From contig NZ_LSJI01000184.1 of assembly GCF_001557235.1 (NCBI RefSeq), positions 1 to 21,598 of the forward strand: DNA of 21,598 bases, given 5' to 3'. Positions 1 to 7,615 of the stretch are shown here, one piece after another. This DNA comes from Phenylobacterium sp. CCH9-H3 (lineage in GTDB: Bacteria > Pseudomonadota > Alphaproteobacteria > Caulobacterales > Caulobacteraceae). The translations under genes and the position numbers were made by a program. The notes beneath the pieces were generated by a model that made no database searches, was not told where the DNA came from, and saw only the letters and a list, made by a program, of their open reading frames with translations. Positions within the stretch are counted from its first letter, which is position 1; each line of letters begins with the position of its first letter.

Positions 1-432
1 GATCTGAAGCGGGCGGGCGAGCCGCAACCGCGGCTGCAGCTGCTCGTCTATCCCTGCACCGACGCGGCCTCGCAGAGCGAGTCCATGACCACCTACGCCG
101 ACGCCTTCCCGCTCACCAGCGGGATGATGAGCTGGTTCTTGGGACACTACCTGGGGCCGGACGACGATCCCGCCGGCCCGCGCCTCTCGCCGCTGCGGGA
201 AAAGGACCTGGCGGGCCTGGCCCCCGCCGTCATCGCCACCGCCGGTTTCGATCCGCTGGTGGACCAGGGCGAGGCCTATGCGAAGGCGCTGAACGCGGCT
301 GGCGTGACGGTGCGGTACCGTTGCTACGACAGCCTCTCACACGCCTTCACGGCCTTCACCGGCGCGATCCCGGCGGCTGACGCGGCCTGCCGGGAGATCG
401 CCGGCCTGGTGCGAGGGCTTTACGAGGAATAG
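1..432 (+). CDS. Alpha/beta hydrolase, HSL-type esterase/lipase (5' truncated by window edge)
   Basis: This is the C-terminal 143 residues of a hydrolase whose reading frame is open from base 1; the N-terminus, the HGG oxyanion motif and the GxSxG nucleophile lie outside the window. The visible part carries the two remaining triad positions of the hormone-sensitive-lipase family: the acid Asp in GFDPLVDQG (visible residue 84) and the His in SLSHAF (visible residue 114), where most family members have HGF. Proteins of this family hydrolyse short- to medium-chain carboxyl esters in the cytoplasm; the substrate cannot be read from this piece. It stops 4 bases before the following oxidoreductase gene, and the GAGGA ribosome site of that gene lies inside its 3' end, so the two are probably cotranscribed. 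I am confident of the fold, less so of the exact activity. Confidence 0.85.
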   Translation, partial: DLKRAGEPQPRLQLLVYPCTDAASQSESMTTYADAFPLTSGMMSWFLGHYLGPDDDPAGPRLSPLREKDLAGLAPAVIATAGFDPLVDQGEAYAKALNAAGVTVRYRCYDSLSHAFTAFTGAIPAADAACREIAGLVRGLYEE

Positions 433-436
433 GCCC

Positions 437-1417
437 ATGCGCGCGCTGGTCGTCGAGGAACTGCTTTCCGACTATGCGGGCGTGCGCGTGAAGGACATCC
501 CGCTCCCCGAACCCGGGCCCGGCGAGGTGCGGGTGAAGATCCGGGCGGCCGCGGTGAACTTCCCCGACCTGATGCAGACCCGCGGCGAGCACCAGCACAA
601 GCCCGCCCTGCCCTTCATCGGCGGGATGGAGATGGCCGGCGAGGTCGACGCCCTCGGCGACGGCGTCACCGCCTTCAAGCCGGGCGATGAGGTGTGCGCG
701 GGCGGTCGGGGCGTGTTCGCGGAATACGCCGTGTTCCCGGCGGCGGCCCTGCGGCTGAAGCCGAAGCGGCTCTCCTTCGCCCAAGCCGCCGGCTATCCCG
801 TGGCCTACCTCACCGCCTACGTGGCCTTGAAGCGCTGTGCGGACGCGCAGCCCGGCGAGTGGGTGCTGGTGCACGGCGCCGCCGGCGGCGTGGGCCTGGC
901 GGCCGTCGACTACGCGAAGGTCCTCGGCTGCCGGGTGATCGCCGCCTCGGCCTCCGACGAGAAGCTGGCGGTGATCCAGCGCGAATACGACGTCGACGCC
1001 GTGGTCAACGTCACCGGCGGCTTCCGCGAGCGGGTCAAGGAACTGACCGGCGGCCGGGGCGCCGACGTGATCTACGACCCTGTGGGCGGCGACGTCTTCG
1101 ACGAGTCGACCCGCTGCATCGCCTTCGGGGGCCGCATCCTTTCCATCGGCTTCACCTCGGGCCGCCTGCCGACGCTCCCGGTCAACATCGCGCTCATCAA
1201 GGGGTTCTCCGTCCACGGCGTGCGCGCGGGGGAATATGGCCGCCAGTTCCCCGAGAAGGGCCGCGAGAACAATGAGGCGATCTGGAAGCTGGCCGAGGAG
1301 GGCGCTGTGAACCCCCGCGTCGACCGCGAATACGCCCTGGACGACTGGCGCGAGGCCTACGAGACTCTCGCCCAGCGCAAGGTGGTCGGCAAGACGATCA
1401 TCCGGCCGGATCTGTGA
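437..1417 (+). CDS. Zinc-free MDR oxidoreductase (NADPH:quinone oxidoreductase-like)
   Basis: This is a 326-residue medium-chain dehydrogenase/reductase. An N-terminal GroES-like domain (about residues 1-125, with NFPD at 41-44) is followed by a Rossmann domain with the nucleotide-binding signature GAAGGVG at 147-153. No zinc-ligand cysteine cluster is visible, which places it with the NADPH-dependent quinone oxidoreductase/enoyl reductase branch rather than with zinc alcohol dehydrogenases. Such proteins reduce quinones or enoyl thioesters using NADPH in the cytoplasm. The start is supported by GAGGA at 424-428, eight bases upstream. It follows the esterase by 4 bases, and its TGA overlaps the GTG of the next small gene, so it sits inside a tight rightward operon. 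The physiological substrate is unknown. Confidence 0.9.
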   Translation: MRALVVEELLSDYAGVRVKDIPLPEPGPGEVRVKIRAAAVNFPDLMQTRGEHQHKPALPFIGGMEMAGEVDALGDGVTAFKPGDEVCAGGRGVFAEYAVFPAAALRLKPKRLSFAQAAGYPVAYLTAYVALKRCADAQPGEWVLVHGAAGGVGLAAVDYAKVLGCRVIAASASDEKLAVIQREYDVDAVVNVTGGFRERVKELTGGRGADVIYDPVGGDVFDESTRCIAFGGRILSIGFTSGRLPTLPVNIALIKGFSVHGVRAGEYGRQFPEKGRENNEAIWKLAEEGAVNPRVDREYALDDWREAYETLAQRKVVGKTIIRPDL

Positions 1418-1689
1418 GGGCTGTCAGCTCGGTCATTTTCACTCTGGCCATCGGTCTCGCGGCCTGCGCGACGATCCCAGACGAGGAAGCGGCGATCATT
1501 CGGGGCTGTCGTGCGATCAAGGCGCGCTTCGGTCCGGAGGCCGTGCGATGCTCAAACCTTCGCGCGAAATTGACCGCTGGCGACACGCAGTGGGTTGTCC
1601 TGGAAGACGTCCCGGCGGACACACTTCATGCGACAGGCGCTGCGATCTCAAAGAGGACTGGCCGCGTGTTCAACGTCTGGCGAGAGTAG
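1414..1689 (+). CDS. Small putative lipoprotein of unknown function
   Basis: This 91-residue protein starts at GTG and overlaps the preceding stop codon (GTGA). The N-terminus is a short hydrophobic segment ending in the lipobox LAAC, which predicts lipidation at Cys17 and membrane anchoring. The mature part is small, contains two further cysteines and has no domain I recognise. Codon use differs from its neighbours: by my hand count 25 of 91 sense codons end in A or T, clearly more than in the flanking genes. It could be a more recently acquired or weakly constrained gene. There is no strong ribosome site, so translation may depend on coupling to the upstream gene. The lipobox and the operon position make it likely to be real; its function is unknown. 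Confidence 0.65.
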   Translation: MRAVSSVIFTLAIGLAACATIPDEEAAIIRGCRAIKARFGPEAVRCSNLRAKLTAGDTQWVVLEDVPADTLHATGAAISKRTGRVFNVWRE

Positions 1690-1694
1690 GCCCC

Positions 1695-2447
1695 ATGACC
1701 ATCGGCAGTGAAGAAGACCTCGAAAAGCTCAGGGCCGCCGGCCGCTTGGTGGCCCGGACGCTGAAGGCCATGGGCGAGGCTCTGGAACCGGGGATCACCA
1801 CCCGCGAGCTGGACCAGATCGGTCGCCGGATGCTGGAGGCGGAAGGCGCGCGCTCGGCGCCCGAACTGACCTATAACTTCCCGGGCGCCACCTGCATTTC
1901 CGTAGGCCCGGACGTCGCCCACGGCATCCCGGGCGACCGCAGGGTCAAGGCCGGAGACCTGATCAACATCGACGTCTCGGCCGAACTGGACGGCTTCTTC
2001 GGCGATACGGGCGCCAGCTTCGCCGTGCCGCCGGCCAGCAAGCGGGTGGAACGCCTGTGCCGCGACGGGCGGCGGGCGCTGTGGACCGGCATCCGCGCCG
2101 TGCGCCCCGGGGCGGCTCTCTCCGAGCCTGGCCGGCAGATCGAGGCCTTCGCCCGGAAGAACGGCTACAGCCTGGTCAGGAACCTCGCCAGCCACGGGGT
2201 CGGCGCCTCGCTCCACGAGGAGCCCACCGAGATCCCCACCTGGCACGAGCCCCGCGAGCGGCGCCGGATCACCGAGGGCCTGGTCTTCACGCTCGAGCCG
2301 TTCCTGTCCCTGGGCGCCGACTGGGTCGAAGAGGCCAACGACGACGGCTGGACCCTTCGCCCGCCGGGCGGCGAGCCCACCGTGCAATACGAACACACCC
2401 TGGTGGCCACCCGGAACGGGCCCGTGGTGCTGACGCTGGCGGACTGA
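1695..2447 (+). CDS. map: Type I methionine aminopeptidase
   Basis: This 250-residue metallopeptidase of the pita-bread fold removes the initiator methionine from new proteins after deformylation. The family residues are visible: His in VAHGIPGD, the metal ligands in NIDVSAELDGFFGDTG (two Asp), His in ASHGVG, Glu in TLEPF and Glu in VQYEHT. Length is typical of the compact bacterial enzyme. I chose ATG 1695, just after the lipoprotein stop, because a longer reading of the frame would run back through the lipoprotein gene and adds only arginine-rich residues. The segment that usually reads SVNE before the active-site His is SVGPD here, a small departure from the common form. Alphaproteobacteria often carry more than one map gene, so this may be a paralogue and not the sole essential copy. 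Confidence 0.93.
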   Translation: MTIGSEEDLEKLRAAGRLVARTLKAMGEALEPGITTRELDQIGRRMLEAEGARSAPELTYNFPGATCISVGPDVAHGIPGDRRVKAGDLINIDVSAELDGFFGDTGASFAVPPASKRVERLCRDGRRALWTGIRAVRPGAALSEPGRQIEAFARKNGYSLVRNLASHGVGASLHEEPTEIPTWHEPRERRRITEGLVFTLEPFLSLGADWVEEANDDGWTLRPPGGEPTVQYEHTLVATRNGPVVLTLAD

Positions 2448-2462
2448 ACCGGCCTCAGGTGG

Positions 2463-2491
2463 TTGACACACCCCCGCCCATCCACTATCCA
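2463..2491 (+). promoter_or_regulatory. Sigma-70-like promoter of rpmH
   Basis: A perfect TTGACA (2463-2468) is followed after exactly 17 bases by TATCCA (2486-2491), 36 bases before the rpmH start codon. It lies just after the map stop codon and ahead of the ribosomal-protein gene, where a strong housekeeping promoter is expected. It is predicted from sequence only. Confidence 0.6.
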
Positions 2492-2526
2492 CCGCCGCTC
2501 GATTTTCGACCCCCGGAGCTTTCGTC

Positions 2527-2661
2527 GTGAAGCGCACTTTCCAACCGTCTCGCCTCGTGCGCGCGCGCCGTCACGGCTTCCGTCTGCGCATGTCCACGAA
2601 GAACGGCCAGAAGATCCTGGCGCGCCGCCGCGCCAAGGGCCGCAAGCGTCTCAGCGCCTAG
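2527..2661 (+). CDS. rpmH: 50S ribosomal protein L34
   Basis: This 44-codon gene starts with GTG. The product begins [15 protein letters not shown] and ends [10 protein letters not shown], the unmistakable L34 pattern, and 44 residues is the usual family length. L34 binds 23S rRNA in the large subunit. GGAG at 2515-2518, eight bases ahead, supports the GTG start. It is preceded by its own TTGACA/TATCCA promoter and followed 18 bases later by rnpA, the near-universal rpmH-rnpA order. It is very basic and arginine-rich throughout, as expected. It is easy to miss because of its size and GTG start. Confidence 0.97.
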   Translation: MKRTFQPSRLVRARRHGFRLRMSTKNGQKILARRRAKGRKRLSA

Positions 2662-2679
2662 GATCGGCCAGGTGTCCGC

Positions 2680-3060
2680 ATGACGGACGCCGCGCCTCCA
2701 GGTCGCATGACCATCGAAAAGCTGAAGAAGCGCAGCGAGTTTCTCGCCTGCGCCCAGGCCCCCTCGTGCGCGAAGGGGGCCGTCGTCGTTCAGGCGCGCC
2801 CGCGCGGCGATGAGACCCCGCTGGTCCGCGTCGGTTTCACGGCCACCAAGCGCATCGGCGGCGCCGTCGAGCGCAACCGCGCCAAGCGCCGGATGCGCGA
2901 GGCGGCCCGGGCCCTCCTGCCGGAATTCGCCGTCCCCGGCGTCGACTATGTGATCATCGCCCGCGGCGGCGTGCTAAAGCGCCCCTGGGTCCGTTTGCTT
3001 GACGACGTGAAAAGCGCGCTGATAAGGCTCGCCGCCGAACGCGCGGCCCCCCAACTGTAG
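2680..3060 (+). CDS. rnpA: Ribonuclease P protein component
   Basis: This small basic protein binds the RNase P catalytic RNA and assists 5' maturation of tRNA precursors. The family marks are LKKRSEF near the N-terminus, the [17 protein letters not shown] strand-helix region, and the RNR signature [10 protein letters not shown]. Two starts are possible: ATG 2680 (126 residues, AGGTG five bases upstream) and ATG 2707 (117 residues, beginning [12 protein letters not shown], with AGG four bases upstream). The homologous part starts only after the second ATG, so the first nine residues are uncertain. It lies between rpmH and yidC. No yidD gene follows, although many bacteria have one there: only 47 bases separate rnpA from yidC. 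Confidence 0.93.
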   Translation: MTDAAPPGRMTIEKLKKRSEFLACAQAPSCAKGAVVVQARPRGDETPLVRVGFTATKRIGGAVERNRAKRRMREAARALLPEFAVPGVDYVIIARGGVLKRPWVRLLDDVKSALIRLAAERAAPQL

Positions 3061-3107
3061 ACGGCCCCGCCCCTTCTCTTCCTCGACGGAAACCTGCGTC
3101 CCCGCTC

Positions 3108-4901
3108 ATGAGAGACGACAACACCCGCAACACGATCATCTTCTTCGTGTGCGCGGCCCTCCTGCTCCTGGTCTACCAGGTGTTCGTCATCGACCCGCAG
3201 GCCAAGCGCCAGGCGGAGGAGCGCGCACGCCAGGCGCCGCCCGCCGCCACCAGCACGACCGGGGTCGCCGGCCCGCTGGCGCCGCAGGTCCCGGTGGCCG
3301 TCACCCGCCAGGCCGCCATCGCCGCCATCCCGCGCGTGCCGATCGAGACGCCGGCGCTGAAGGGCTCCCTGTCGCTTAAGGGCGGCCGCATCGACGACCT
3401 CTACCTCGTGAAGTACCGCGAGACGCTCGACAAGGGCTCTCCGCCGGTCGAGCTGCTGCGCCCCGAGGGGACGCAATACGCCCAGTTCGCCGAAGTCGGC
3501 TGGGTCGGGGCCAACATCCCCGGGGTGCCCGGCCCGCAGACCACCTGGACGCTCAGCCAGGGCTCGGTGCTCGCGCCCGGCCAGCCGGTTACGCTGACCT
3601 ACGCCAACGGCGCCGGCCTCACCTTCACGCGCGAGATCGCCGTCGACGACAAGTACATGTTCACGATCACCGACACCGTGGCCAACACCACGGGCCAGCC
3701 GGTGACCCTGGCCCCCTACGGCTCGGTTGTCCGCCAGGGCGTGCCGCCGACGCTGGGCAAGAACGGCGTCATCCACGAGGGCGGCATGGGATGGCTGGAC
3801 GGCAAGCGCCGGCCGCTCAAGTACGCCAAATGGCAGAAGGACGGTTCGACGCCGGTCTACAAGTCCACCGGCGGCTGGATCGGCGTGACCGACCACTACT
3901 GGCTGACGGCGGTGATCCCGGCGCAGAACGAGACCTTCGACGGCCAGTACCGCCTGACCAAGTCCCCGGGGCTGAACCTGCTGGACGCCAACTTCGTCGG
4001 CCAGGCCAAGTCGATCGGCGCCGGTCGCCAGATCACCCACACCACCCGGGTCTTCGCCGGCGCCAAGCAGAACCCGGTGCTCCAGGAGTACCAGGACAAG
4101 CTGGGCGTCCAGAACCTGGACGAGGCCATCGACTGGGGCATGCTGTGGTTCATCACCCGGCCGATCTTCCAGTTCCTGTCCTGGATCTACGGTCACGTCG
4201 GCAACTTCGGCGTCGCCATCCTCCTGCTGACCGTCGTGGTCCGCCTCATCTTCTTCCCGCTCGCGAACAAGCAGTACGAGTCGATGACGAAGATGAAGAA
4301 GGTGCAGCCGGCGATGGAGGAGCTGCGCAAGAAGTACAAGGACGATCCGGCCAAGCAGCAGCAGGAGTTGCTCGCCCTCTACCAGCGCGAGAAGGTCAAC
4401 CCGCTGGCCGGCTGCCTGCCCATCTTCCTGCAGATCCCGGTCTTCTTCGCCCTGTTCAAGGTGCTGCAGCTCGAGATCGACATGCGGCACGCGCCGTTCA
4501 TCGGCTACATCAAGGACCTGTCGGCGCGCGACCCCACCACCATCTGGAACCTCTTCGGCGCGATTCCGTGGGATCCGGGCAGCGCGCCCTTCATCGGCGG
4601 CATCCTGGCCACCAGCCTGCACATCGGCATCCTGCCGATCCTGTACGGCTTCACCACGTGGCTCACCACCTCGATGAGCCCGCCGGCCCCCGATCCGATG
4701 CAGCAGCGGATCTTCCAGCTGATGCCGATCCTGTTCACCTTCATCATGGCGCAGTTCGCGATCGGCCTGCTCGTCTACTACACGTGGTCGAACATCCTGA
4801 CGGCCATCCAGCAGTACGTGATCATGCGGCGCTTCAAGGTGGACAATCCGATCGACCAGCTGATCGGGAAGTTCACCAATCGGGGCAAGGCGGTCGGGTG
4901 A
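3108..4901 (+). CDS. yidC: Membrane protein insertase YidC (Oxa1 family)
   Basis: This 597-residue inner-membrane insertase helps Sec and SRP clients fold into the membrane and inserts some small proteins alone. The order is: an N-terminal membrane helix (about residues 9-28), a Pro/Ala-rich linker, a large periplasmic domain of about 300 residues typical of Gram-negative YidC, then the conserved five-helix core. Before its cytoplasmic loop the core reads [18 protein letters not shown], containing the conserved Arg of the hydrophilic groove. It is followed by a charged coiled hairpin (residues near [13 protein letters not shown]) and [15 protein letters not shown]. Length and domain order are normal. 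The ribosome site is weak. The TGA overlaps the GTG start of engB by four bases, so the two are translationally coupled. Confidence 0.97.
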   Translation: MRDDNTRNTIIFFVCAALLLLVYQVFVIDPQAKRQAEERARQAPPAATSTTGVAGPLAPQVPVAVTRQAAIAAIPRVPIETPALKGSLSLKGGRIDDLYLVKYRETLDKGSPPVELLRPEGTQYAQFAEVGWVGANIPGVPGPQTTWTLSQGSVLAPGQPVTLTYANGAGLTFTREIAVDDKYMFTITDTVANTTGQPVTLAPYGSVVRQGVPPTLGKNGVIHEGGMGWLDGKRRPLKYAKWQKDGSTPVYKSTGGWIGVTDHYWLTAVIPAQNETFDGQYRLTKSPGLNLLDANFVGQAKSIGAGRQITHTTRVFAGAKQNPVLQEYQDKLGVQNLDEAIDWGMLWFITRPIFQFLSWIYGHVGNFGVAILLLTVVVRLIFFPLANKQYESMTKMKKVQPAMEELRKKYKDDPAKQQQELLALYQREKVNPLAGCLPIFLQIPVFFALFKVLQLEIDMRHAPFIGYIKDLSARDPTTIWNLFGAIPWDPGSAPFIGGILATSLHIGILPILYGFTTWLTTSMSPPAPDPMQQRIFQLMPILFTFIMAQFAIGLLVYYTWSNILTAIQQYVIMRRFKVDNPIDQLIGKFTNRGKAVG

Positions 4902-5563
4902 GCGAGACGCCCCCAGCCCGCGACGGCGACGAGCCCTTCGACGCCGAGGCGCTGGAGGCGGCGCGGGTCTTCTTCGCCCATCCGGTCCGCTTCCTGATGG
5001 GCGCCGTGGCCATGGACGGCCTGCCCCCCGCCGACCTGCCGGAGGTGGCTTTCGCCGGCCGCTCCAACGTGGGCAAGTCGTCGCTGATCAATGCCGTGAC
5101 GGGGCGGACCCACCTGGCGCGGGCCTCGACGGCGCCGGGCCGCACGCGGGAGCTGAACTTCTTCGTGGCCGATGAGACCCTGCGGCTGGTCGATCTGCCC
5201 GGGTACGGCTTCGCCAAGGTCAGCCGCGGCGAGAAGAACAAGTTCCAGAACCTGGGCCGGGCCTACCTGCGCGGACGGCCGAACCTGAAGCGCGCCTATC
5301 TGCTCATCGACAGCCGCCACGGGCTGAAGGACGTGGACCTGGAGGCCATGGAGGCCTTCGACCTGGCGGCCGTCAGTTACCAGATCGTGCTGACCAAGGC
5401 CGACAAGCTGAAGCCCCGCGACGTGGCCCAGATCCGCGCCGAGACGGCCCGCAAGATCGCCAAGCGCCCCGCCGCCTTTCCCCGCGTCCTGGCCACCTCG
5501 GCGGAGAAGGGCGCCGGCATCCCGGAACTCCGCGCCGAAATCCTGGCCGCCTGCGAGGTCTGA
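4898..5563 (+). CDS. engB: Ribosome biogenesis GTPase YihA/YsxC (EngB)
   Basis: This 221-residue GTPase is needed for late assembly of the large ribosomal subunit. All GTPase boxes are visible: G1 GRSNVGKS (54-61), the G2 threonine region in STAPGRT, G3 DLPGYG (99-104), G4 TKAD (166-169) and G5 TSAEKG. The GTG start at 4898 overlaps the yidC stop codon (GTGA). The same frame is open far upstream inside yidC, but that part is low-complexity shadow translation and is excluded. In many alphaproteobacteria argB follows directly; here about 3.4 kb of other genes intervenes. A nested GC hairpin follows the stop codon. Confidence 0.96.
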   Translation: MSETPPARDGDEPFDAEALEAARVFFAHPVRFLMGAVAMDGLPPADLPEVAFAGRSNVGKSSLINAVTGRTHLARASTAPGRTRELNFFVADETLRLVDLPGYGFAKVSRGEKNKFQNLGRAYLRGRPNLKRAYLLIDSRHGLKDVDLEAMEAFDLAAVSYQIVLTKADKLKPRDVAQIRAETARKIAKRPAAFPRVLATSAEKGAGIPELRAEILAACEV

Positions 5564-5564
5564 G

Positions 5565-5602
5565 GCCGGGCGCGGCTCTAGCCGTCCGCTGCGTCACCCG
5601 GC
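5565..5602 (+). terminator. Nested GC hairpin after engB, possible terminator
   Basis: GCCGGG at 5565-5570 pairs with CCCGGC at 5597-5602, and inside it CGGC (5573-5576) pairs with GCCG (5581-5584) around a TCTA loop. It begins two bases after the engB stop. There is no run of T after it, so intrinsic termination is uncertain; an RNA-processing or stability role is also possible. Confidence 0.35.
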
Positions 5603-5632
5603 TAACTGGCGCGCGAACCTCAGGGACCCGCC

Positions 5633-6775
5633 ATGATCCAGACCGACTCCCGCGCCCCGTTCGACGAGGAGCTGAACCTGTTCCGCGATCAGGTGCGCAA
5701 GTTCTACGACCGCGCCCTAACGCCGAATCTCGACCGCTGGGAAGCCGAGGGCATCATCGACCGCGACTTCTGGCTGGCGTGCGGCGAGGCCGGCATCCTC
5801 TGCCCCACGGTCCCGGCCGAGTACGGCGGCCTGGGTCTCGATTTCCGCTACAACGTGGTCATCTCCGAGGAGCTGTTCTACGCGGGCTCGTCGGCGGGCA
5901 TCACCCTGCAATCCGACATCGTCGCCGACTACATCGCCAACTACGGCTCCGAGGACCAGAAGCAGCAGTGGCTGCCGAAGATGGTCTCGGGCGAGGCGAT
6001 CACCGCTATCGCCATGACCGAGCCGGGCGCCGGCTCCGACCTACAGGGCGTGCGCACCACGGCCCGGCGCGAGGGGAACGAGTACGTCGTCAACGGCTCG
6101 AAGACCTACATCACCAACGGCCAGAACGCCGACCTGATCATCGTCGTGGCCAAGACCGATCCGAACGCCCGGTCGAAAGGGATCTCCCTGATCCTGGTGG
6201 AGGCGACCCGCGAGGGCTTCAAGCGCGGCCGCAACCTCGACAAGATCGGCCAGCATTCGGCCGACACCTCGGAGCTGTTCTTCGAGGACGTCCGCGTGCC
6301 CATCACCAATTGCCTCGGCGAGGAGGGCAAGGGCTTCGTCTATCTGATGACCCAGCTCCCGCAGGAGCGGCTGGGGATCGCCGTCCAGGCCCAGGCCGCC
6401 GCCCAGCGCGCCTTCGACGAGACGGTGAAGTTCACCAAGGACCGCAAGGCGTTCGGGCAGACGGTGTTCGACTTCCAGAACACCCGCTTCACCCTGGGCG
6501 GGCTGAAGGCCAAGCTTCAGGCGGGTTGGGCGCATCTCGACTGGGCCATCGCCCGGCACCTGAACGGCGAGCTGACCGCGGCCGAAGCCTCCGCGGCCAA
6601 GCTGTTCCACACCGAGCTGCAATGGGAGATCTGCGACGCGGGCCTGCAGCTGCATGGCGGCGCCGGCTACATGAACGAGTATCCCATCGCCCGCCTGTGG
6701 CGCGACGCGCGGGTCCAGCGCATCTACGGCGGCACCAGCGAGATCATGAAGGAAGTGATCGCCCGCACGGTCTGA
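5633..6775 (+). CDS. Acyl-CoA dehydrogenase, long-chain (LCAD)-like
   Basis: This 380-residue FAD flavoenzyme would introduce the trans-2 double bond into an acyl-CoA and pass electrons to ETF. The family motifs are AMTEPGAGSD (FAD/substrate loop, 127-136), the helix motif RKAFGQTVFDFQNTRF, and GGAGYMNEYPIARLWRD near the C-terminus. The C-terminal segment reads IYGGTSEIMKE, with Gly where medium-chain enzymes place the catalytic Glu. A Glu is instead present in LPQERL (residue 245), the position used by LCAD and isovaleryl-CoA dehydrogenase, so the enzyme should be active with the base on the other helix. AGGGA at 5622-5626 supports the start. It stands alone between engB and a Crp-type gene, with no ETF or hydratase neighbour. 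The chain-length preference is inferred only. Confidence 0.93.
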   Translation: MIQTDSRAPFDEELNLFRDQVRKFYDRALTPNLDRWEAEGIIDRDFWLACGEAGILCPTVPAEYGGLGLDFRYNVVISEELFYAGSSAGITLQSDIVADYIANYGSEDQKQQWLPKMVSGEAITAIAMTEPGAGSDLQGVRTTARREGNEYVVNGSKTYITNGQNADLIIVVAKTDPNARSKGISLILVEATREGFKRGRNLDKIGQHSADTSELFFEDVRVPITNCLGEEGKGFVYLMTQLPQERLGIAVQAQAAAQRAFDETVKFTKDRKAFGQTVFDFQNTRFTLGGLKAKLQAGWAHLDWAIARHLNGELTAAEASAAKLFHTELQWEICDAGLQLHGGAGYMNEYPIARLWRDARVQRIYGGTSEIMKEVIARTV

Positions 6776-6859
6776 CACCGCGAACGGCGTTTTCCGGCAC
6801 GATGCAACAAGCGCCGCCGTTTGGCGTTCCCAAGATGTCGGACGCCGGGATGTTGTTGA

Positions 6860-7615
6860 ATGGAAAAGCCGGGGATCACGCTTGAGCGCAAGGACGGGAC
6901 CCGCACGGTCGTCCGTCGGGCCAACCGCCTACTGGGCGCCCTGTCCACACGGGATTTCGAGGTGCTCCAGCCTCATCTCGAACTGGTGGACCTGCCCCGC
7001 GGCAAGGTGCTGTTCGAGCCGGGCGACGACGTGGTCACCACCTATTTCCCGTGCCATCGGACCATGGTCTCGCTGCTGATCGTGACCCGCGACGGCCGCG
7101 AGGTGGAGGCCGCCACCGTCGGCCGCGAAGGCGCCATCGGCGGGATCGTCAGCGAGGGACACAAACCCGCCTTCGGCCGCGCCATGATGCAGATCGGGGG
7201 CCAAGCCTTGGCGATCCCCACCAGCCACCTCGAGGCTGCCAAGACCGGCTCGCCGCGCTTCAGCGACCTCTTCTCCCGCTACGCCGACGCCCTGCTCGCA
7301 CAGATGATGCAGTCGGTCGCCTGCAACGCGCTGCACCGAACCGAGGAGCGCTGCGCCCGCTGGCTCTTGGCCACCCACGACCGCGCCGGCGACAACATCA
7401 TCCAGCTGACACAGGAGTCCCTCGCCGAGATGCTGGGCGTGCAGCGCACGACTGTGACCGCGGTGACCGGCGTGCTGCAGGATCGCGGCCTCATCCGCAC
7501 CCATCGGGGCCGGGTCGAGGTGCTGGACCGGCCCGGCCTCGAGCGCGCGGCCTGCGAGTGCTACCGCGCCGTCGAGGACCACTTCGCGCGGCTGCTGCCG
7601 GAAGTGGCGGACTGA
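6860..7615 (+). CDS. Crp/Fnr-family transcriptional regulator
   Basis: This 251-residue regulator has an N-terminal cyclic-nucleotide-binding-type beta-roll (about 25-145, with GREGAIGG at 88-95) and a C-terminal winged helix of the Crp type (helix-turn-helix about 184-205, [16 protein letters not shown]). It has no N-terminal cysteine cluster for an iron-sulfur centre. The cAMP-contact motif RSA of true CRP is absent: the equivalent stretch reads KPAFGRAMM. It is therefore neither a classical CRP nor an FNR, and its signal is unknown. The start is ATG 6860 with a modest GGGA upstream; 84 bases separate it from the acyl-CoA dehydrogenase. Its last 55 bases overlap the 3' end of the convergent amidohydrolase gene. 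Confidence 0.88.
   Translation: MEKPGITLERKDGTRTVVRRANRLLGALSTRDFEVLQPHLELVDLPRGKVLFEPGDDVVTTYFPCHRTMVSLLIVTRDGREVEAATVGREGAIGGIVSEGHKPAFGRAMMQIGGQALAIPTSHLEAAKTGSPRFSDLFSRYADALLAQMMQSVACNALHRTEERCARWLLATHDRAGDNIIQLTQESLAEMLGVQRTTVTAVTGVLQDRGLIRTHRGRVEVLDRPGLERAACECYRAVEDHFARLLPEVAD

Noticed and set aside
1548..1694. N-terminal extension of methionine aminopeptidase
   Set aside because: It runs out of frame through the lipoprotein gene and has no similarity to known Map extensions; ATG 1695 fits the family.
2479..2493. DnaA-box-like ATCCAC repeats ahead of rpmH, suggesting a replication origin
   Set aside because: Only partial matches; one coincides with the -10 element, and there is no AT-rich unwinding region or dnaA gene.
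2946..4622. A 558-residue open frame antisense to yidC
   Set aside because: Its composition is the Arg/Leu/Val/Asp-rich pattern produced by reading GC-rich coding DNA backward, with no motif. yidC on the plus strand is unmistakable.
5633..6775. Acyl-CoA dehydrogenase as a catalytically dead enzyme because Gly replaces the C-terminal Glu
   Set aside because: The LCAD and isovaleryl-CoA dehydrogenase branch places the catalytic Glu on another helix, and that Glu (residue 245, LPQERL) is present.
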